A DNA stretch of 64,000 nt, taken from contig NC_073746.1 of NCBI RefSeq assembly GCF_029784135.1, positions 301,203,949-301,267,948 of the forward strand, read 5' to 3'. Shown in pieces: positions 32,829 through 43,686 of the stretch. How positions within the stretch are numbered: the first letter of the stretch is position 1; the number at the start of each line of letters is the position of its first letter. Position numbers and translations under genes: made by a program. The notes under the pieces are model-generated. The model ran no database searches, was not told the origin of the DNA, and worked only from the letters and a program-made list of their open reading frames with translations. The DNA comes from Toxorhynchites rutilus septentrionalis. Its lineage: Eukaryota; Arthropoda; Insecta; Diptera; Culicidae.

Positions 32829-33845
32829 AAATTAGAGATGAAACGGATATCCGTTAGCTATCCGGACGGATACTGGATATTAAAAAAAAATTCTTATGGC
32901 CAAAAGATAAATTATAACACAATAGCATATAAACACCATTCACACGTGATCAAAAATCAGTAGTCACAGACATGTCAAAATATCATTGAAATTGAATTAT
33001 CATCAACTCATATCATCAAAGTTTCATTTAGCTCCATCGCAATGAGCTGTTATTCTCAGAAGATTCGTCTCAAGATATTTTTGTAAGATGATTTTTGTCT
33101 GTCTGTTTACGTTTCGAGAACACCTAAATGGTCTGACCTGAACCTCAGGACTAGAAAGGTTGCAATCAGATCATTTTGGTTTTCTTTTAAGTAGTTAAAG
33201 TTCAAAGATGTTCTTATGCGAAGTATGTTCGGCGTTCTTTGTGCAGTATCGTCCTAATTCAAATACTTTTTTGATGCAGTAACATGTGGAATTGCCTCGA
33301 ATATGTAAAAGCCCAACGCACTTCTCCACCAAGCCTAACAGTTGTTGAGTTTTCAAATTAGTGAATTTGTCGCCGTAATAATAATTTCGATTTGTAGTGA
33401 AGTACTTGTACCCTCTCTCAGACTGCCATCTCTGAAGGCAGATCTAAGTTCAGTCTTAATGAAAATAATTTATTGCTGATTGCATGTAACTCTTACTCTT
33501 ACTCCGCCAGTATTCGAATCATCTCAATACACTCACAAAAATCTATTTAGAATAATATGAAACCATTATCAGAATTAAACTGTTCTAAATTCCTTGTAGA
33601 AACACTTGTGGTACACTATTAAACTTTCGTTCGAGTTTCCCCGTCACTCAGATGTGGGTGATACTTTCCTCATTCAAATTGAATAGGATTTTTGAAATGA
33701 ATTTATAGAATAGGTACCTAAGTGTAACTAGATGATATGTAGAAAAATAATAAAATCATAAACAGATTATTCTAATGTTTATACTATACTTTCAATTAAT
33801 TTACAGTACGGATGTTTTGTACTGCAGTTTTTTGCAAAACCCATA
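32829..33845. other. unassigned AT-rich sequence
   Basis: Nothing recognised. Confidence 0.35.
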
Positions 33846-33847
33846 TA

Positions 33848-34279
33848 CAGGGAAACTTCGATATAACGTACCCTCGTTAGAACGTACCCTCGATATAACG
33901 TCACTCGATATAACGTACACATTTCCAAAATGTAAAGGAAAATTTTTTTCAACCTTTTTTTTCTGATAGAACAATAAATTATCTGTATTGTGATGTTAAA
34001 ACAAATTTTGTACCTTCAATCAATCCCGAAATACAGCTGGTTTTATGATTCCGGATTCTAAATGAATAAAGCTTTACTCAACAGTACGAAGGGAAACATC
34101 ATGAGAAAGGCTGGGTTCGTCTTCAGATTGAAGCTATTCATTAACTGTACTAAAACAGCAACACAATAAAGTATTATAGACTACGTTTGTGAGTACTTTA
34201 TTATGCTTCGATATAACGTACAATTCGATACAACGTACAATTTTGAAAGTGAAATGTACGTTATATCGAAGTTTACCTG
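33848..34279. mobile_element. pogo-like MITE, complete
   Basis: 432 bp with termini CAGGGAAACTTCGATATAACG and CGTTATATCGAAGTTTACCTG, bounded by TA at 33846-33847 and 34280-34281. Subterminal 'cgatataacgtac' motifs repeat several times at both ends. CAG-starting ends with TA duplication fit pogo/Tigger-like elements. No coding capacity. Confidence 0.88.
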
Positions 34280-34281
34280 TA

Positions 34282-35016
34282 ATATGACTTTGGCATGTGT
34301 TACTGTTGTCAAATCGCCTTCAAATTATAACAAATATTGTTAGATACTGTAAAAGTTGTCTACAAACTAAGTTTGATCTTCATTTAATAATTTATTCGCA
34401 AGTTGGGCCCCGCAAGAAACTCAAAAACGTCGCTTTGGGCGACGAACGTGTTAAATAGGATTGTTTTTCAATTAGCAATAATCGCACCTCGGTATATACT
34501 CATTAGTTACAATATCGCCACTGCGCAAAGCTAAAGTGGACACATATTAATTTAATATTCCGGTCAAAACACTATCCGTTTCATCACTAGTAAAAATACA
34601 AAAACCAAAGTAGCTTGAAAATCTGGAATTCGGAATCTCAAATCCGGAGTAATTCGAAGTCAGAAACGCTAGAAGTTATTCATATCTTCGCTAAGTCATT
34701 ATAACGACACGAACGAAAAAACATCAACTAATTAATTTCGGTCATTTGGACATATGGTCCATGCATTTGTTTGGCCAAAGTAAACAACAATATTCAACAT
34801 ATTGAATAATATATATTGAATGAGCTCCAAATGTTTACTCATTAATTTTCCCAAATAAATGTGTCCCAAAAGGTTGTTAATCACATTTCTGAGATTCGTC
34901 ACAATGTAAACACTAGGTTGAGAATATTCATGCAGCTACCATTCATTCCATTATGCTCTTCAAATATATCCCCAAGATTGCGCTCGAGTAAGGCGGATGT
35001 GAAGCTAACCGTCAAA
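34282..35016. other. unassigned AT-rich sequence
   Basis: Nothing recognised. Confidence 0.3.
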
Positions 35017-35018
35017 TA

Positions 35019-35826
35019 CACTGCGTTTCACAAATATAGAGCCACTCATTGTTCCTGAGTTTCCAGAGATATGTAAGAAGTCGGTTGAATTGAAGTATAT
35101 AGTGTAGAATACAATAACTATCTTTATTTATAAGACTGGCCAATTCAACTTTATTGTTTGGGGAGAATTTTCTCAAAAAGGCCTGGTTTAGATAGAACAC
35201 AAATGAACAGTCAGAAGTGGAACAAAGTACTTCAAAATCATTTACTGCTGTTTTTGCATTAAAAACAATTTGATTTTGGTTTGGCATCAATTCATAAAAT
35301 CCAGAAGGTTTAATGAATAGGGGCTTCAGATTCTGGACTGGTCAGCTTGTTTATCAAATCATAACTCTGTCAGGAACTTATGAGAAGAGATCGGACGAAT
35401 AGTAGATGCAGCTCACAAGCAGTATGAGTGATTTGAAGAGCCTAATCGAGCAGTATCCTCTGCGTAGAACGAGATATACACTACAACATGTCGCAGCTAG
35501 GCCGAAACCACCCTGAATGGGTTATTTGAACTGATTGAGAACTAAAGATCACCTACGGATTAGAAACTTATCGTAATTCATGTTAAATTGACGTTAAATT
35601 TGTAAAGGAGTGAGAGTTTTTCCATCTGGTTCTATAGTTAAGAAACACTGGAGTTTTAGTTTTTTGAATGTTTCGCGCCTGAATACAATAATAAAGTTGA
35701 AATGGCCAGTCTTATAAATGAAAATAGTTATTGTATTCTACACTATATACTTCAATTAAATCGACTTCTTACATATCTCTGGAAACTCAGAAAAATTTAG
35801 TGGTTCTTTAGTTATGAAACGCAGTG
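35019..35826 (+). mobile_element. Tc1 deletion derivative, complete ends
   Basis: 808 bp with long imperfect terminal inverted repeats of about 130 bp starting CACTGCGTTTCA, bounded by TA at 35017-35018 and 35827-35828. The plus strand keeps a decayed Tc1 transposase C-terminus (for example ILDWSA.. and EEIGRIVDAA..QYE) with stops. The 16118-16825 relic is a second copy lacking the left end. Confidence 0.88.
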
Positions 35827-35829
35827 TAT

Positions 35830-36234
35830 ATTCCACAATCACTTCGAACGGATAAAAAAATCGATAAATGTCGGTTTCATTATTTGCCAAACACTCGCTT
35901 TAATAGACCATTCCCGTTAAGGTCTGACACCCCGGTCACGAGGCCTCCTTCCTCACGGCCTGCCCATTGAGTTGAGTGCACTCGAGATCTCAAACACTGT
36001 CTGTCATTGAATGGCATTGTTCCGCCGGTTTAACGCCCACGGCAATCGAAGCGAGCGCGAACGAGAGCGAAAGAGCTCTCGACTGTGCAATATTTCTAAA
36101 TATTGCACGTTTTGCCGCAGCTTCGCCACTTTTCCGCAGTGTTGTGTTGTTCATGGCGTTTTGCCATGTACACATTTTCCTGCTCTTCCCGTGTTAAGTG
36201 GGACCATTGTCCGCGTTGCTTTCACCGAGCAACA
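35830..36234. other. unassigned, GC-richer; possible 5' UTR
   Basis: Composition shifts to higher G+C at about 35920. A perfect palindrome with 11-bp arms (gtgcaatattt / aaatattgcac) lies at 36085-36108. It precedes the candidate coding exon at 36235. Confidence 0.35.
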
Positions 36235-36405
36235 ATGTCCAAGAAAACACCGATGTGGAGGGTCAGGATAAGCACAGCACGAAGCTGGAAAACTCGCCTC
36301 AATACCGATCCGATCTCGAGTGATTCTACGGAAAACCAACTAATGTCAAGCGCAGAAACCTCCGGTTCATTCTGTCACCCAGAACGAACAATTAGTCCAC
36401 TTATG
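36235..36405 (+). CDS. candidate first coding exon, product unknown
   Basis: ATG 36235 sits in a good insect initiation context (CAACAATG). It opens 57 codons (MSKKTPMWRVRIST..) that end exactly at a consensus donor, ATG|GTGAGT, at 36405/36406 (phase 0). The frame stays open only 45 bp beyond the donor. The peptide is basic and Ser/Thr-rich; no domain is recognised. GC-richer flanks support a non-repeat origin. No downstream exon was located, so this is a hypothesis. Confidence 0.28.
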
Positions 36406-37340
36406 GTGAGTCATGCTGTGAAGATTAAAACTGTGAACAGAGATGGTTGACAAATTTGCGCATATCATTTCAAATTAAATTTTCAATCCAGGAAATTCAC
36501 CTGATTCTATTCCGTTTAAACAGTACGACATTCCCTTTTATTTCTTTGTGACTGTGCTAACATTTTGACTACTTCCACCCGGGAAGTCATTTGATAAGTG
36601 GTCATATCAAATAAACGACAGAGTCAGCAAATCGCAAACTCCCCCACTACAGGCGTTTGCCATAGGGTGACAGGTGGAAGGAGGTGGACTCGGAAGAGCT
36701 CTCATGGATACTAGAGAATCCGCACTTGTGGAAGCACACACACTCTCTCTCTCTCCGCTTGAAGTCATTTCCTGGCAGGAGTCCAAATTCAAACACAGAC
36801 AGGTATTTATGTGGCGGGATCGTACGTACTCTCCTGCCTTCAGCTCGAATGCGATTGTGGTTTTTCTATCGGTCTACGACGATTGAGCTGTGGACAGGGC
36901 TATCTTGGGTTACGGGCCAACGACGGAATGGGTCATACGAGACGAACTCAACAGGTGTGTGGTCATACTATGTTCCCGTTTGGAATGTGCTGCTACTGCT
37001 GGCACTGGTATAGTGCCGAAAGGAAACTGTTCTCTCGTTCGAGATGCATTATTCATTTAATCATTAATTTATAGGGTATGCAATCAGACAGTGCAGAAAG
37101 TGGATTATAGAACACGGAACTAGGCCAGAGCTTTAATCCAATAGGAGTTAAAATAATGCCATAGTTTATTTCGTGTTGGAAAGATCTGTTTCCAATCAAG
37201 GGAAACATTATTGAAGCATCGTTTGAGTCATTTGTAATATAGTTTGTAATACACATAATGGTATGATATATTAAACTCAAAAGAATTATGCGTCTTTTTT
37301 TATCTTCATTCATACTTGTTACTTTAACCTATACACTACA
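36406..37340. other. unassigned, partly GC-rich
   Basis: From 36640 to 37030 the sequence is GC-richer with a CT-repeat (ctctctctct near 36745). Frames at 36674-36886 and 36684-37013 overlap and show no domain. A donor-like CAG|GTATTT occurs at about 36803. No call is made. Confidence 0.3.
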
Positions 37341-37351
37341 TTTATAAAGTT

Positions 37352-38110
37352 ACCCCATAAAATATGTTCACAACCTCGAAAAAACACCCTATGCAAAATA
37401 TCAGCCCAATTGGACTTAAGGAAGAGTGGCGCAGAGCGGTCAAAGTTTGAGTTTATTGAAAAGAAATCGGAGTTTTCGAAAAAAATGTTCGATGCCAAAT
37501 ATCTTAAAATTGCATTAAACGTCGAGATCTAGTGTCCTCTAGAAAAAAAAGTTGTCAAAAATCGGCACTCTGGGACTGGGACTATTTTTTTCGGAATACG
37601 AGACGAAACGTATGATTTTGGGTGCCAATAAAAATAGCTATCTCGCATTTTTCATCTTGCCGCGAAATGTTGATTTGCACGATAATATGCGCAAATCAAT
37701 ATCAGCTATGCGAAATATCAGCTCATTCGGTCTTCATTTACTAGTGTCGCAGATGTTAAAATTTGAGTTTTTTTTTGAAAAACGGAAGATCACCGAAAAT
37801 GGGGGTTTTCAATTTTTTTTTCTTTTTTGTCAAAAATCGACTTTTCAAATGTAAAAACGACCAAGCGACAAAAAAAGTTTTTTTGATAAAAAAGTTTTTT
37901 CGGGATAACAGTAAATCTTGACAAGTAATGCAATTTTAAGACATTTGGCATCAATTTTTTTTCGGAAACCTCGATTTTGGTTATTTTTCGGTTTTCAAAA
38001 AACTCAAACTTTGACCGCTTTGCGCCACTCTTCCTTAAGACCGATTGAGCTGAAATTTTGCATAGGGTGTTTTATCGAGGAGGTGAACATTTTGTATAGG
38101 GTAACTTTTT
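37352..38110. mobile_element. MITE-like element with about 120-bp inverted repeats
   Basis: 37352-37470 and 37985-38110 are imperfect reverse complements: 'aacaccctatgcaaaatatc' versus its complement near 38065, and 'ggaagagtggcgcagagcgg' versus 'ccgctttgcgccactcttcc'. The internal sequence is AT-rich. Inner sequence ('catta/cgaaacgtcgagatct', 'gtgtc.tc') resembles 49975-50025, linking it to the fragment at 49742. Confidence 0.7.
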
Positions 38111-38269
38111 GAAATTTTAGGGTCGATTTTTCCCATATATTCATTGGCACCCTAATAAACACTCTCTACATGGAATGTGGTGGCACTTCTGGCACAATTT
38201 TTCTTAGCACAAGAAACACCTTGGTAAGAGGTACTTTCAGAATTTTTTTCGTATTTTTGTCTCAAAGCT

Positions 38270-38835
38270 ATTGAGAATGGCGTGACAAAAACGAAAAGGT
38301 GCATTTTTTACAATAGATCCTATGGTGAACCAATTTAAGAACTCAAATATATGGTACTACTGCTAAAATGTTTCATCAAGTACCCTATACAATACTCTCC
38401 ATACAGCTGGTGATTTGGTTTCTGGGGGACTTTTTACTCCCTTACCCAGCCAGACTCTTTGGAAATATAAAAAAATATATTTTTTGTACCGCGCAACACT
38501 GAAAAATATCTGAAAAAAATCACACATATCTAGAAAAACCGTAGAATCTCTAAATCCAAAAAAAAATAATTTAAAATTTCAATACTTTTTTAGCACTTGA
38601 ATTTTTCATGAAACTTTTTTTTTAATATTTTTTCTTGATACACCGTAGTAAGATGCACATTCTGTATTTTTTACAAATTGTTATCTCGAAGCATTTGAGG
38701 ATGGCGTGAAATGAACGAAAAAGAACGTTTTTCACTATAGATCCTATGTTAAACCACATAGGGGTTCAAATAAACCGCCAACATTTCTTATTTAATATCC
38801 TATACAATATTTGCCATACAGCTAGTGATTTGGAT
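38270..38835. repeat. imperfect direct repeat, about 420-bp spacing
   Basis: The block at 38280-38420 ('atagatcctatg', 'ccctatacaat', 'ccatacagctggtgatttgg') recurs at 38700-38835. The units have diverged. Confidence 0.7.
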
Positions 38836-38864
38836 GAATGTCATTTTAATCATTTTAATAACTG

Positions 38865-38997
38865 TAAATGTTACTTTCGGGAAAATGTTGCATTCGGGTA
38901 AATGTTACATTCGGGTATAGGTTGTATGCGGGTAAATGTTGCATTCGGGTATTTATTATATTCGGATGTTTGGAATTCGGGTGAATGTATTTCAGGT
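38865..38997. repeat. minisatellite, about 17-18-bp unit
   Basis: Degenerate units of the form attcgggtaaatgttgc repeat about seven times. The minus-strand frame 38855-39052 is a by-product of the repeat. Confidence 0.85.
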
Positions 38998-39376
38998 ACC
39001 GTCGATGGGGGTGAAATTGGGTCAAAAAATAGAGAAAGTTACTATGAGTCATATCTTGAGAAATATTGGTGGCATTTCTAACACGTTGAACCCCTAGGGA
39101 CCGAAATAAAGCTTTTCGTTAGTAAAACGTTAATAACTGGGACTGGTAGTTACAAAATAAGGAAATAAAAAAGAAAATGGTTTGTTTTCGGATGTTTTAC
39201 TATACATGACTACTTTCTAGTTGAGTTTCTAACTTTTTTTTTATACAATAAATATCTTTGGGAACGAAGGCCGACAATTATATTGTGTAAATATTATTGA
39301 TGCGGACTGAATGGAAAGCGTAGCAACAACAATCCGGGGCTCAATGTGTTAAAGAATTCCGGATATGTATAAAGTT
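38998..39376. other. unassigned AT-rich sequence
   Basis: Starts with 'taccgtcgatgggggtgaaa', the complement of the motif at 31.13 kb; otherwise nothing recognised. Confidence 0.35.
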
Positions 39377-39387
39377 AGTTCCGTTCG

Positions 39388-39556
39388 ACGTGGAGGCGAT
39401 CTGGCGTAGTGGTAACATCCATGCCTCTCACGCTAAAGGTCACGAGTTCAATTCTCACTCCCGACATTCTTCCGAAAATGGAAGTAAAAAGTGACGAACT
39501 AGCCAAATGAGTTGAAAATCACTATAATACAGATAAAAGAAAAAAAAAAAAAAAAA
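39388..39556 (+). mobile_element. tRNA-derived SINE with target-site duplication
   Basis: 169 bp. The tRNA-like head has A-box TGGCGTAGTGG and B-box-like GAGTTCAATTCTC, followed by about 80 bp and an A-rich tail. An exact 11-bp duplication, agttccgttcg, flanks it at 39377-39387 and 39557-39567, showing LINE-mediated insertion. Confidence 0.88.
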
Positions 39557-39751
39557 AGTTCCGTTCGTATTTAGAGGCACATTGTATTCGGCGTAAACCC
39601 ACGGTATGGAGAAGGATAACCGGCCGAATCATATTTTGCACACTCTGTAATAATAACTTGAAATACGCAATACCCTGATGATATAACTAAAGGGTTACTC
39701 CACATAATCAATTGTGATATCAATGTAATAGTTATGTCAACAGGGCGTTAA

Positions 39752-41282
39752 GGCAGTATTCTAGTCTAGAAATTTGAAAAAAAAATTGTTTTTCCTTCAA
39801 ATTCCTGTAGTTTAGGCATTCAAGAATATACCATAGAAAGTACTTATCGAAAAAAAAAAGTAGAGGAACTGGTACAAATTCGGTACCTCGTGGGGAATTA
39901 GGTACCCATCCGGATCTCCGGCGCACTCTGGTGGTGAATAAAAAAAAGTGTTCTAGTCATGTAGTAACAAACGTCAGATGCCAAAAACCCAAAATATCTG
40001 TGTTTTTCTTAAAAAAAATCAAGTTTTGTTGTTTTTGAAATCTCGAAAATTTTTCATGTACAACTTTTGAAAAATTATTAAAAATCGAATAGTGAGCCGA
40101 TTTTAAATATTAAAGCTGATTTGGATCAAGAAATTGATGTTCTTCAACGAATTCGATATCGAATATCGAGATTTTAATCACAAATTTCATAGATTTCATT
40201 CCAAAGTGAAAATTCGGTATGCGGGTAATTTGGCACCTAAATGTAAACATAATGTTGATGATTCCATGGGCCCATTCCGCCTGCACCGATTGCGAGACTG
40301 ATTACTACGCTTGCGACTTTTGAAAAGGCTTTTGATTCGTTTTACTTTTTTAGTTAGAAATAAATCGAGATGAAATTTGTTCACTTTTTCTTGAAAAAAT
40401 CGTTTTTTTGTTCCTCTTTGTTTTGTAAAATTGCATGCTTTTTCGTCAAAGTTGAGTTAATTTACGTAAGATAGTGTACTTCACTTCTATTTTGTATGAA
40501 AATGTCAAAAAATACAGTTTTCAGTGATTTCAGGACGATTCATTTAATTTGAAAAAAACAAAAAAAAATTGAGTGCCAAATTTATACCCAGGCATTTCGG
40601 GTACCTACTTGAATTTGAGTTGTTTCACTTCTATGCTCAAAGCTCCGAGCCAAATCAAGATTTTTGATATCGGTTTGCGGGGAAATGTCCGCAATAGATC
40701 CCTTCATAAGCTGACGTAATATGATATGAATAATATGAACTTCAAACGCGTTTTTCTCCAAACTAGTCTTTTCAAACTGGCGTACTCGATATCTCAAGTT
40801 CTACCGAATCTATTCATGTCGAATTTATATGAATACGATCTACACGAAACTCTCTATCGCATGAACCTCTAAAAAAATAATATGTTTTTAAATTTTACTT
40901 TAAACGTAAGAAAAAAAGTTCTATACCGCATTTTGTTTTTCAAACGACCGCCATTTTGTCAAAAAGAGATGTTTTAGACTTTTCCGAGGTTCATGCGATA
41001 GCGGCATCTTTACTGATTCAGAATCTGTTTAATTTTGTTTTTCAGATAACCAAAAGGGCTGGCATTGTGTACGCCATGGTACAACTTTTTTTTGAACACC
41101 CTTGCTTTATCAGCTCTTAACTACTCTAGTTATGAATATTTTTTCACCGTTCAATTTTTTTTATCGTTAAAATATAGATGAAATCAATAATGATATATTA
41201 GATGGTAAAAATATTCTTTGTTTTATTTTTACGGAGCTCGAGAAAACGTCCGAAATTTGTGTCTCTACACTAGAATACCCCC
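39752..41282. mobile_element. TTAA MITE family M1, copy M1c
   Basis: Begins GGCAGTATTCTAGTCTAGAA after TTAA 39748-39751 and ends CACTAGAATACCCCC before TTAA 41283-41286. Compared with M1d it carries about 870 bp of extra sequence between about 39862 and 40735, with GGTACC-containing words near both junctions. Non-coding. The ends begin GGG/GGC rather than the CCC of typical piggyBac, so the superfamily is uncertain. Confidence 0.8.
39862..40735. mobile_element. insertion within M1c, unclassified
   Basis: Absent from M1a, M1b and M1d. The left side has 'caaattcggtacctcg' and the right side has 'cgggtacctacttgaatttg', which are weakly inverted relative to each other. A second 'aattaggtaccc' lies just inside. 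No coding sequence. Confidence 0.4.
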
Positions 41283-41449
41283 TTAAGGGAGTATTCTAGT
41301 CTAGAAATTTGAAAAAAATAAAAAAAAAATTCCTACATATTTCTGTATTTTAGGCATTCAAGAATATGGGTATATAGAAATGACTTATCGAAAATCATAT
41401 TATCTACCGAGTTAGAGCTATTTTTACTGATGCGGTATATAACCTGTTA

Positions 41450-42745
41450 AGGGTGTGTCACATCAAATTACATCACGGAAAAAACGCTGTAGAAATTCGC
41501 CCAGTAGACCGATCCTTTTGAAAATTTTAGACAGTAAAATAAAAACTATTAGACAAATTTTGGCATTTTATTTTTATTCATACTTCGAGCCCAAGCCCGT
41601 ATGCTCGCACCTTCCTCTTTACCCCGTCCATAAGGTTCTGTACAACGTCAGGTTGTAGTTTTTTTTGAACAGAAATTCATTTTCTCTTGAAGTCCGCCTC
41701 CGATTTGACAACTTTTGGGTTCTTCCGGAGGGCCTGCTTCATAATCGCCCAATATTTCTCTATTGGGCGAAGCTCCGGCGCGTTGGGCGGGTTCATTTCC
41801 TTTGGCACGAAGGTGACCCCGTTGGCTTCGTACCACTCCAACACGTCCTTTGAATAGCGGCACGAAGCGAGATCCGGCCAGAAGATGGTCGGGCCTTCGT
41901 GCTGCTTCAATAGTGGTAGTAAGCGCTTCTGTAGGCACTCCTTAAGGTAAACCTGCCCGTTTACCGTGCCGGTCATCACGAAGGGGGCGCTCCGCTTTCC
42001 GCAAGAGCAGATCGCTTGCCACACCATGTACTTTTTGGCAAACTTGGATAGTTTCTGCTTGCGAATCTCCTCCGGAACGCTGAATTTGTCCTCTGCGGAG
42101 AAGAACAACAGGCCCGGCAGCTGACGAAAGTCCGCTTTGACGTAGGTTTCGTCGTCCATTACCAGGCAATGCGGCTTCGTCAGCATTTCGGTGTACAGCT
42201 TCCGGGCTCGCGTCTTCCCCACCATGTTTTGCCTTTCGTCGCGGTTAGGAGCCTTCTGAACCTTGTATGTAGGCAGGCCCTCCCGCTGCTTGGTCCGCTG
42301 GACGAATGAACTTGACAAATTCAGCTTATTGGCGACATCCCGGACCGAACTTCTCGGATCACGTCTAAACTGCTTAACTACGCGCTTGTGATCTTTTTCA
42401 CTGACGGAGCATCCATTTTTGCCGTTCTTCACCTTCCGGTCGATGGTTAAGTTCTCGAAGTATCGTTTTAGTACTCTGCTGACCGTGGATTGGAAGATTC
42501 CCAGCATCTTACCGATGTCCCGATGTGACAACTCCGGATTCTCGAAATGAGTGCGCAGGATTAATTCACGACGCTCTTTTTCGTTCGACGACATTTTTCC
42601 AAATTTACGAAAAATTGACAGTGAAGCATTGCCAACGTGATCTGTACACTCTTATCTGATTATAAGCGAAAGCTGAAGATATAATTAAAAAAATTAAATT
42701 TCTACAGCGTTTTTTCCGTGATGCAATTTGATGTGACACACCCTT
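41450..42745 (-). mobile_element. Tc1/mariner DD37E transposon, copy 1
   Basis: About 1.3 kb. The termini AGGGTGTGTCACATCAAATT.. and the complementary right end (..CACACCCTT) also share the inner word 'acggaaaaaacgctgtagaa'. TA lies at 41448-41449 and 42746-42747. One minus-strand transposase gene fills the interior. It sits inside MITE M1d. Confidence 0.92.
41677..42594 (-). CDS. DD37E transposase, C-terminally truncated by a stop
   Basis: 305 codons from ATG 42594 (MSSNEKERREL..). A paired-like helix-turn-helix DNA-binding region occupies about residues 10-110. The catalytic triad is visible: Asp in CLVMDDET (147/148), Asp 241 in FWPD and Glu 279 in RPIEKYW. There are 37 residues between the last two, the signature of the ITmD37E group known from mosquitoes. 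Relative to copy 2 it ends early at a TGA in place of Trp (41677-41679), losing about 33 C-terminal residues. Whether it retains activity cannot be judged from sequence. Confidence 0.9.
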   Translation of the reverse strand: MSSNEKERRELILRTHFENPELSHRDIGKMLGIFQSTVSRVLKRYFENLTIDRKVKNGKNGCSVSEKDHKRVVKQFRRDPRSSVRDVANKLNLSSSFVQRTKQREGLPTYKVQKAPNRDERQNMVGKTRARKLYTEMLTKPHCLVMDDETYVKADFRQLPGLLFFSAEDKFSVPEEIRKQKLSKFAKKYMVWQAICSCGKRSAPFVMTGTVNGQVYLKECLQKRLLPLLKQHEGPTIFWPDLASCRYSKDVLEWYEANGVTFVPKEMNPPNAPELRPIEKYWAIMKQALRKNPKVVKSEADFKRK

Positions 42746-43570
42746 TAGATTTTTCAAACTGACGTGCACGATATCTCAAGTTCTACTGAACCGATTAATG
42801 TCGAAATTGTATGGATACAGTCTGCAAACATTCCTCTATCGCATGAACCTATAAAAAAATAATATTTTTTTTAATTTTACTATTTTAAAAAAATCGGGAA
42901 ACGTAAGAAAAAACGTTTAAAAACGCGTTTTGTTTTTCAAACGGCCGCCATTTTGCCAAAAAACATGTTTTTGACTTGTCCGAGGTTCATGCGATAGCGA
43001 CATCTTTACTGATTCAGAATCTGTTCGATTTTTTTGTTTCAGATAACCAGAAGGGCTAGATTCGTGTACGCCATAGCACAACTTTTTTTTTTGAACCCTC
43101 TCATTTCATCAGCTCTTAACTATTCTACTTATGGATATTTTTCTCCGTTCAATTTTTGTTTTATTTTTAAAAGATAGATGAACAAATAATGATATAATGG
43201 ATAGTAAAAATATTTTTCGTTTTATTTTTACTTAGCTCGAAGAAACGTTCAAAATTCGTGTCTCTACACTAGAATACCCGCATAAGCATTTCAAGTTATT
43301 ATTACAGGTCGGACTCGATTATCCAGAGTATTGATTTCTTTTTCACTCCGGACAAACGAGTCAAAACAATTTTTTTCTTTATTTGTTTTTTTTTGCATGT
43401 ATTTTTTGTTTTTTGAAAATAAAAGAAGAATTTGATTTTTGATTTATCCCCTTAAAGTCAGGAAACACCTTTCTCACATGAAAAAAAAAATCATCCAGAT
43501 TCTCTCAGGAGGTGGTAGACGATCATATTTGATGAAATCCTCCTACACATATGTTCGAAATGTTTGAATT

Positions 43571-43686
43571 ATGACCGCAAGCCGGCTTGTTGGGTTTCCG
43601 TATGGCTATCACTCTCACTTGTCTGCATGACTGGAGACAAGTGAGAGTGATAGCCATACGGAAACCCAACAAGCCGACTTGCGATC
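43571..43686. repeat. 52-bp fold-back at 5' end of copy B
   Basis: 'ccgcaagccggcttgttggg'...'cttgtct' at 43571-43623 is the complement of 43634-43686 with one or two mismatches; the spacer is about 10 nt. The first frame at 43587 starts inside this inverted part, so its first residues are not element protein. Confidence 0.9.

Larger units (their letters stand above)
41287..43281. mobile_element. TTAA MITE family M1, copy M1d with nested DD37E transposon
   Basis: Begins GGGAGTATTCTAGTCTAG after TTAA 41283-41286 and ends CACTAGAATACCCGC before ATAA (43282-43285, one change from TTAA). Removing the nested transposon at 41450-42745 leaves about 700 bp. Shared M1 blocks include 'aggcattcaagaatat', 'cgatatctcaagttctac' and 'cgccattttg'. 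Confidence 0.82.

Noticed and set aside
38855..39052. Minus-strand frame with repeated short peptides
   Set aside because: It is generated by the 17-18-bp minisatellite, not a coding repeat protein.
41648..41938. 96-codon frame on the same strand as the DD37E transposase
   Set aside because: It is an out-of-frame shadow of the transposase and recurs in copy 2 only because the DNA is conserved.
43587..43631. Start codon of the 265-codon frame in copy B
   Set aside because: The first 15 codons come from the inverted fold-back segment, not from the retrotransposon protein.
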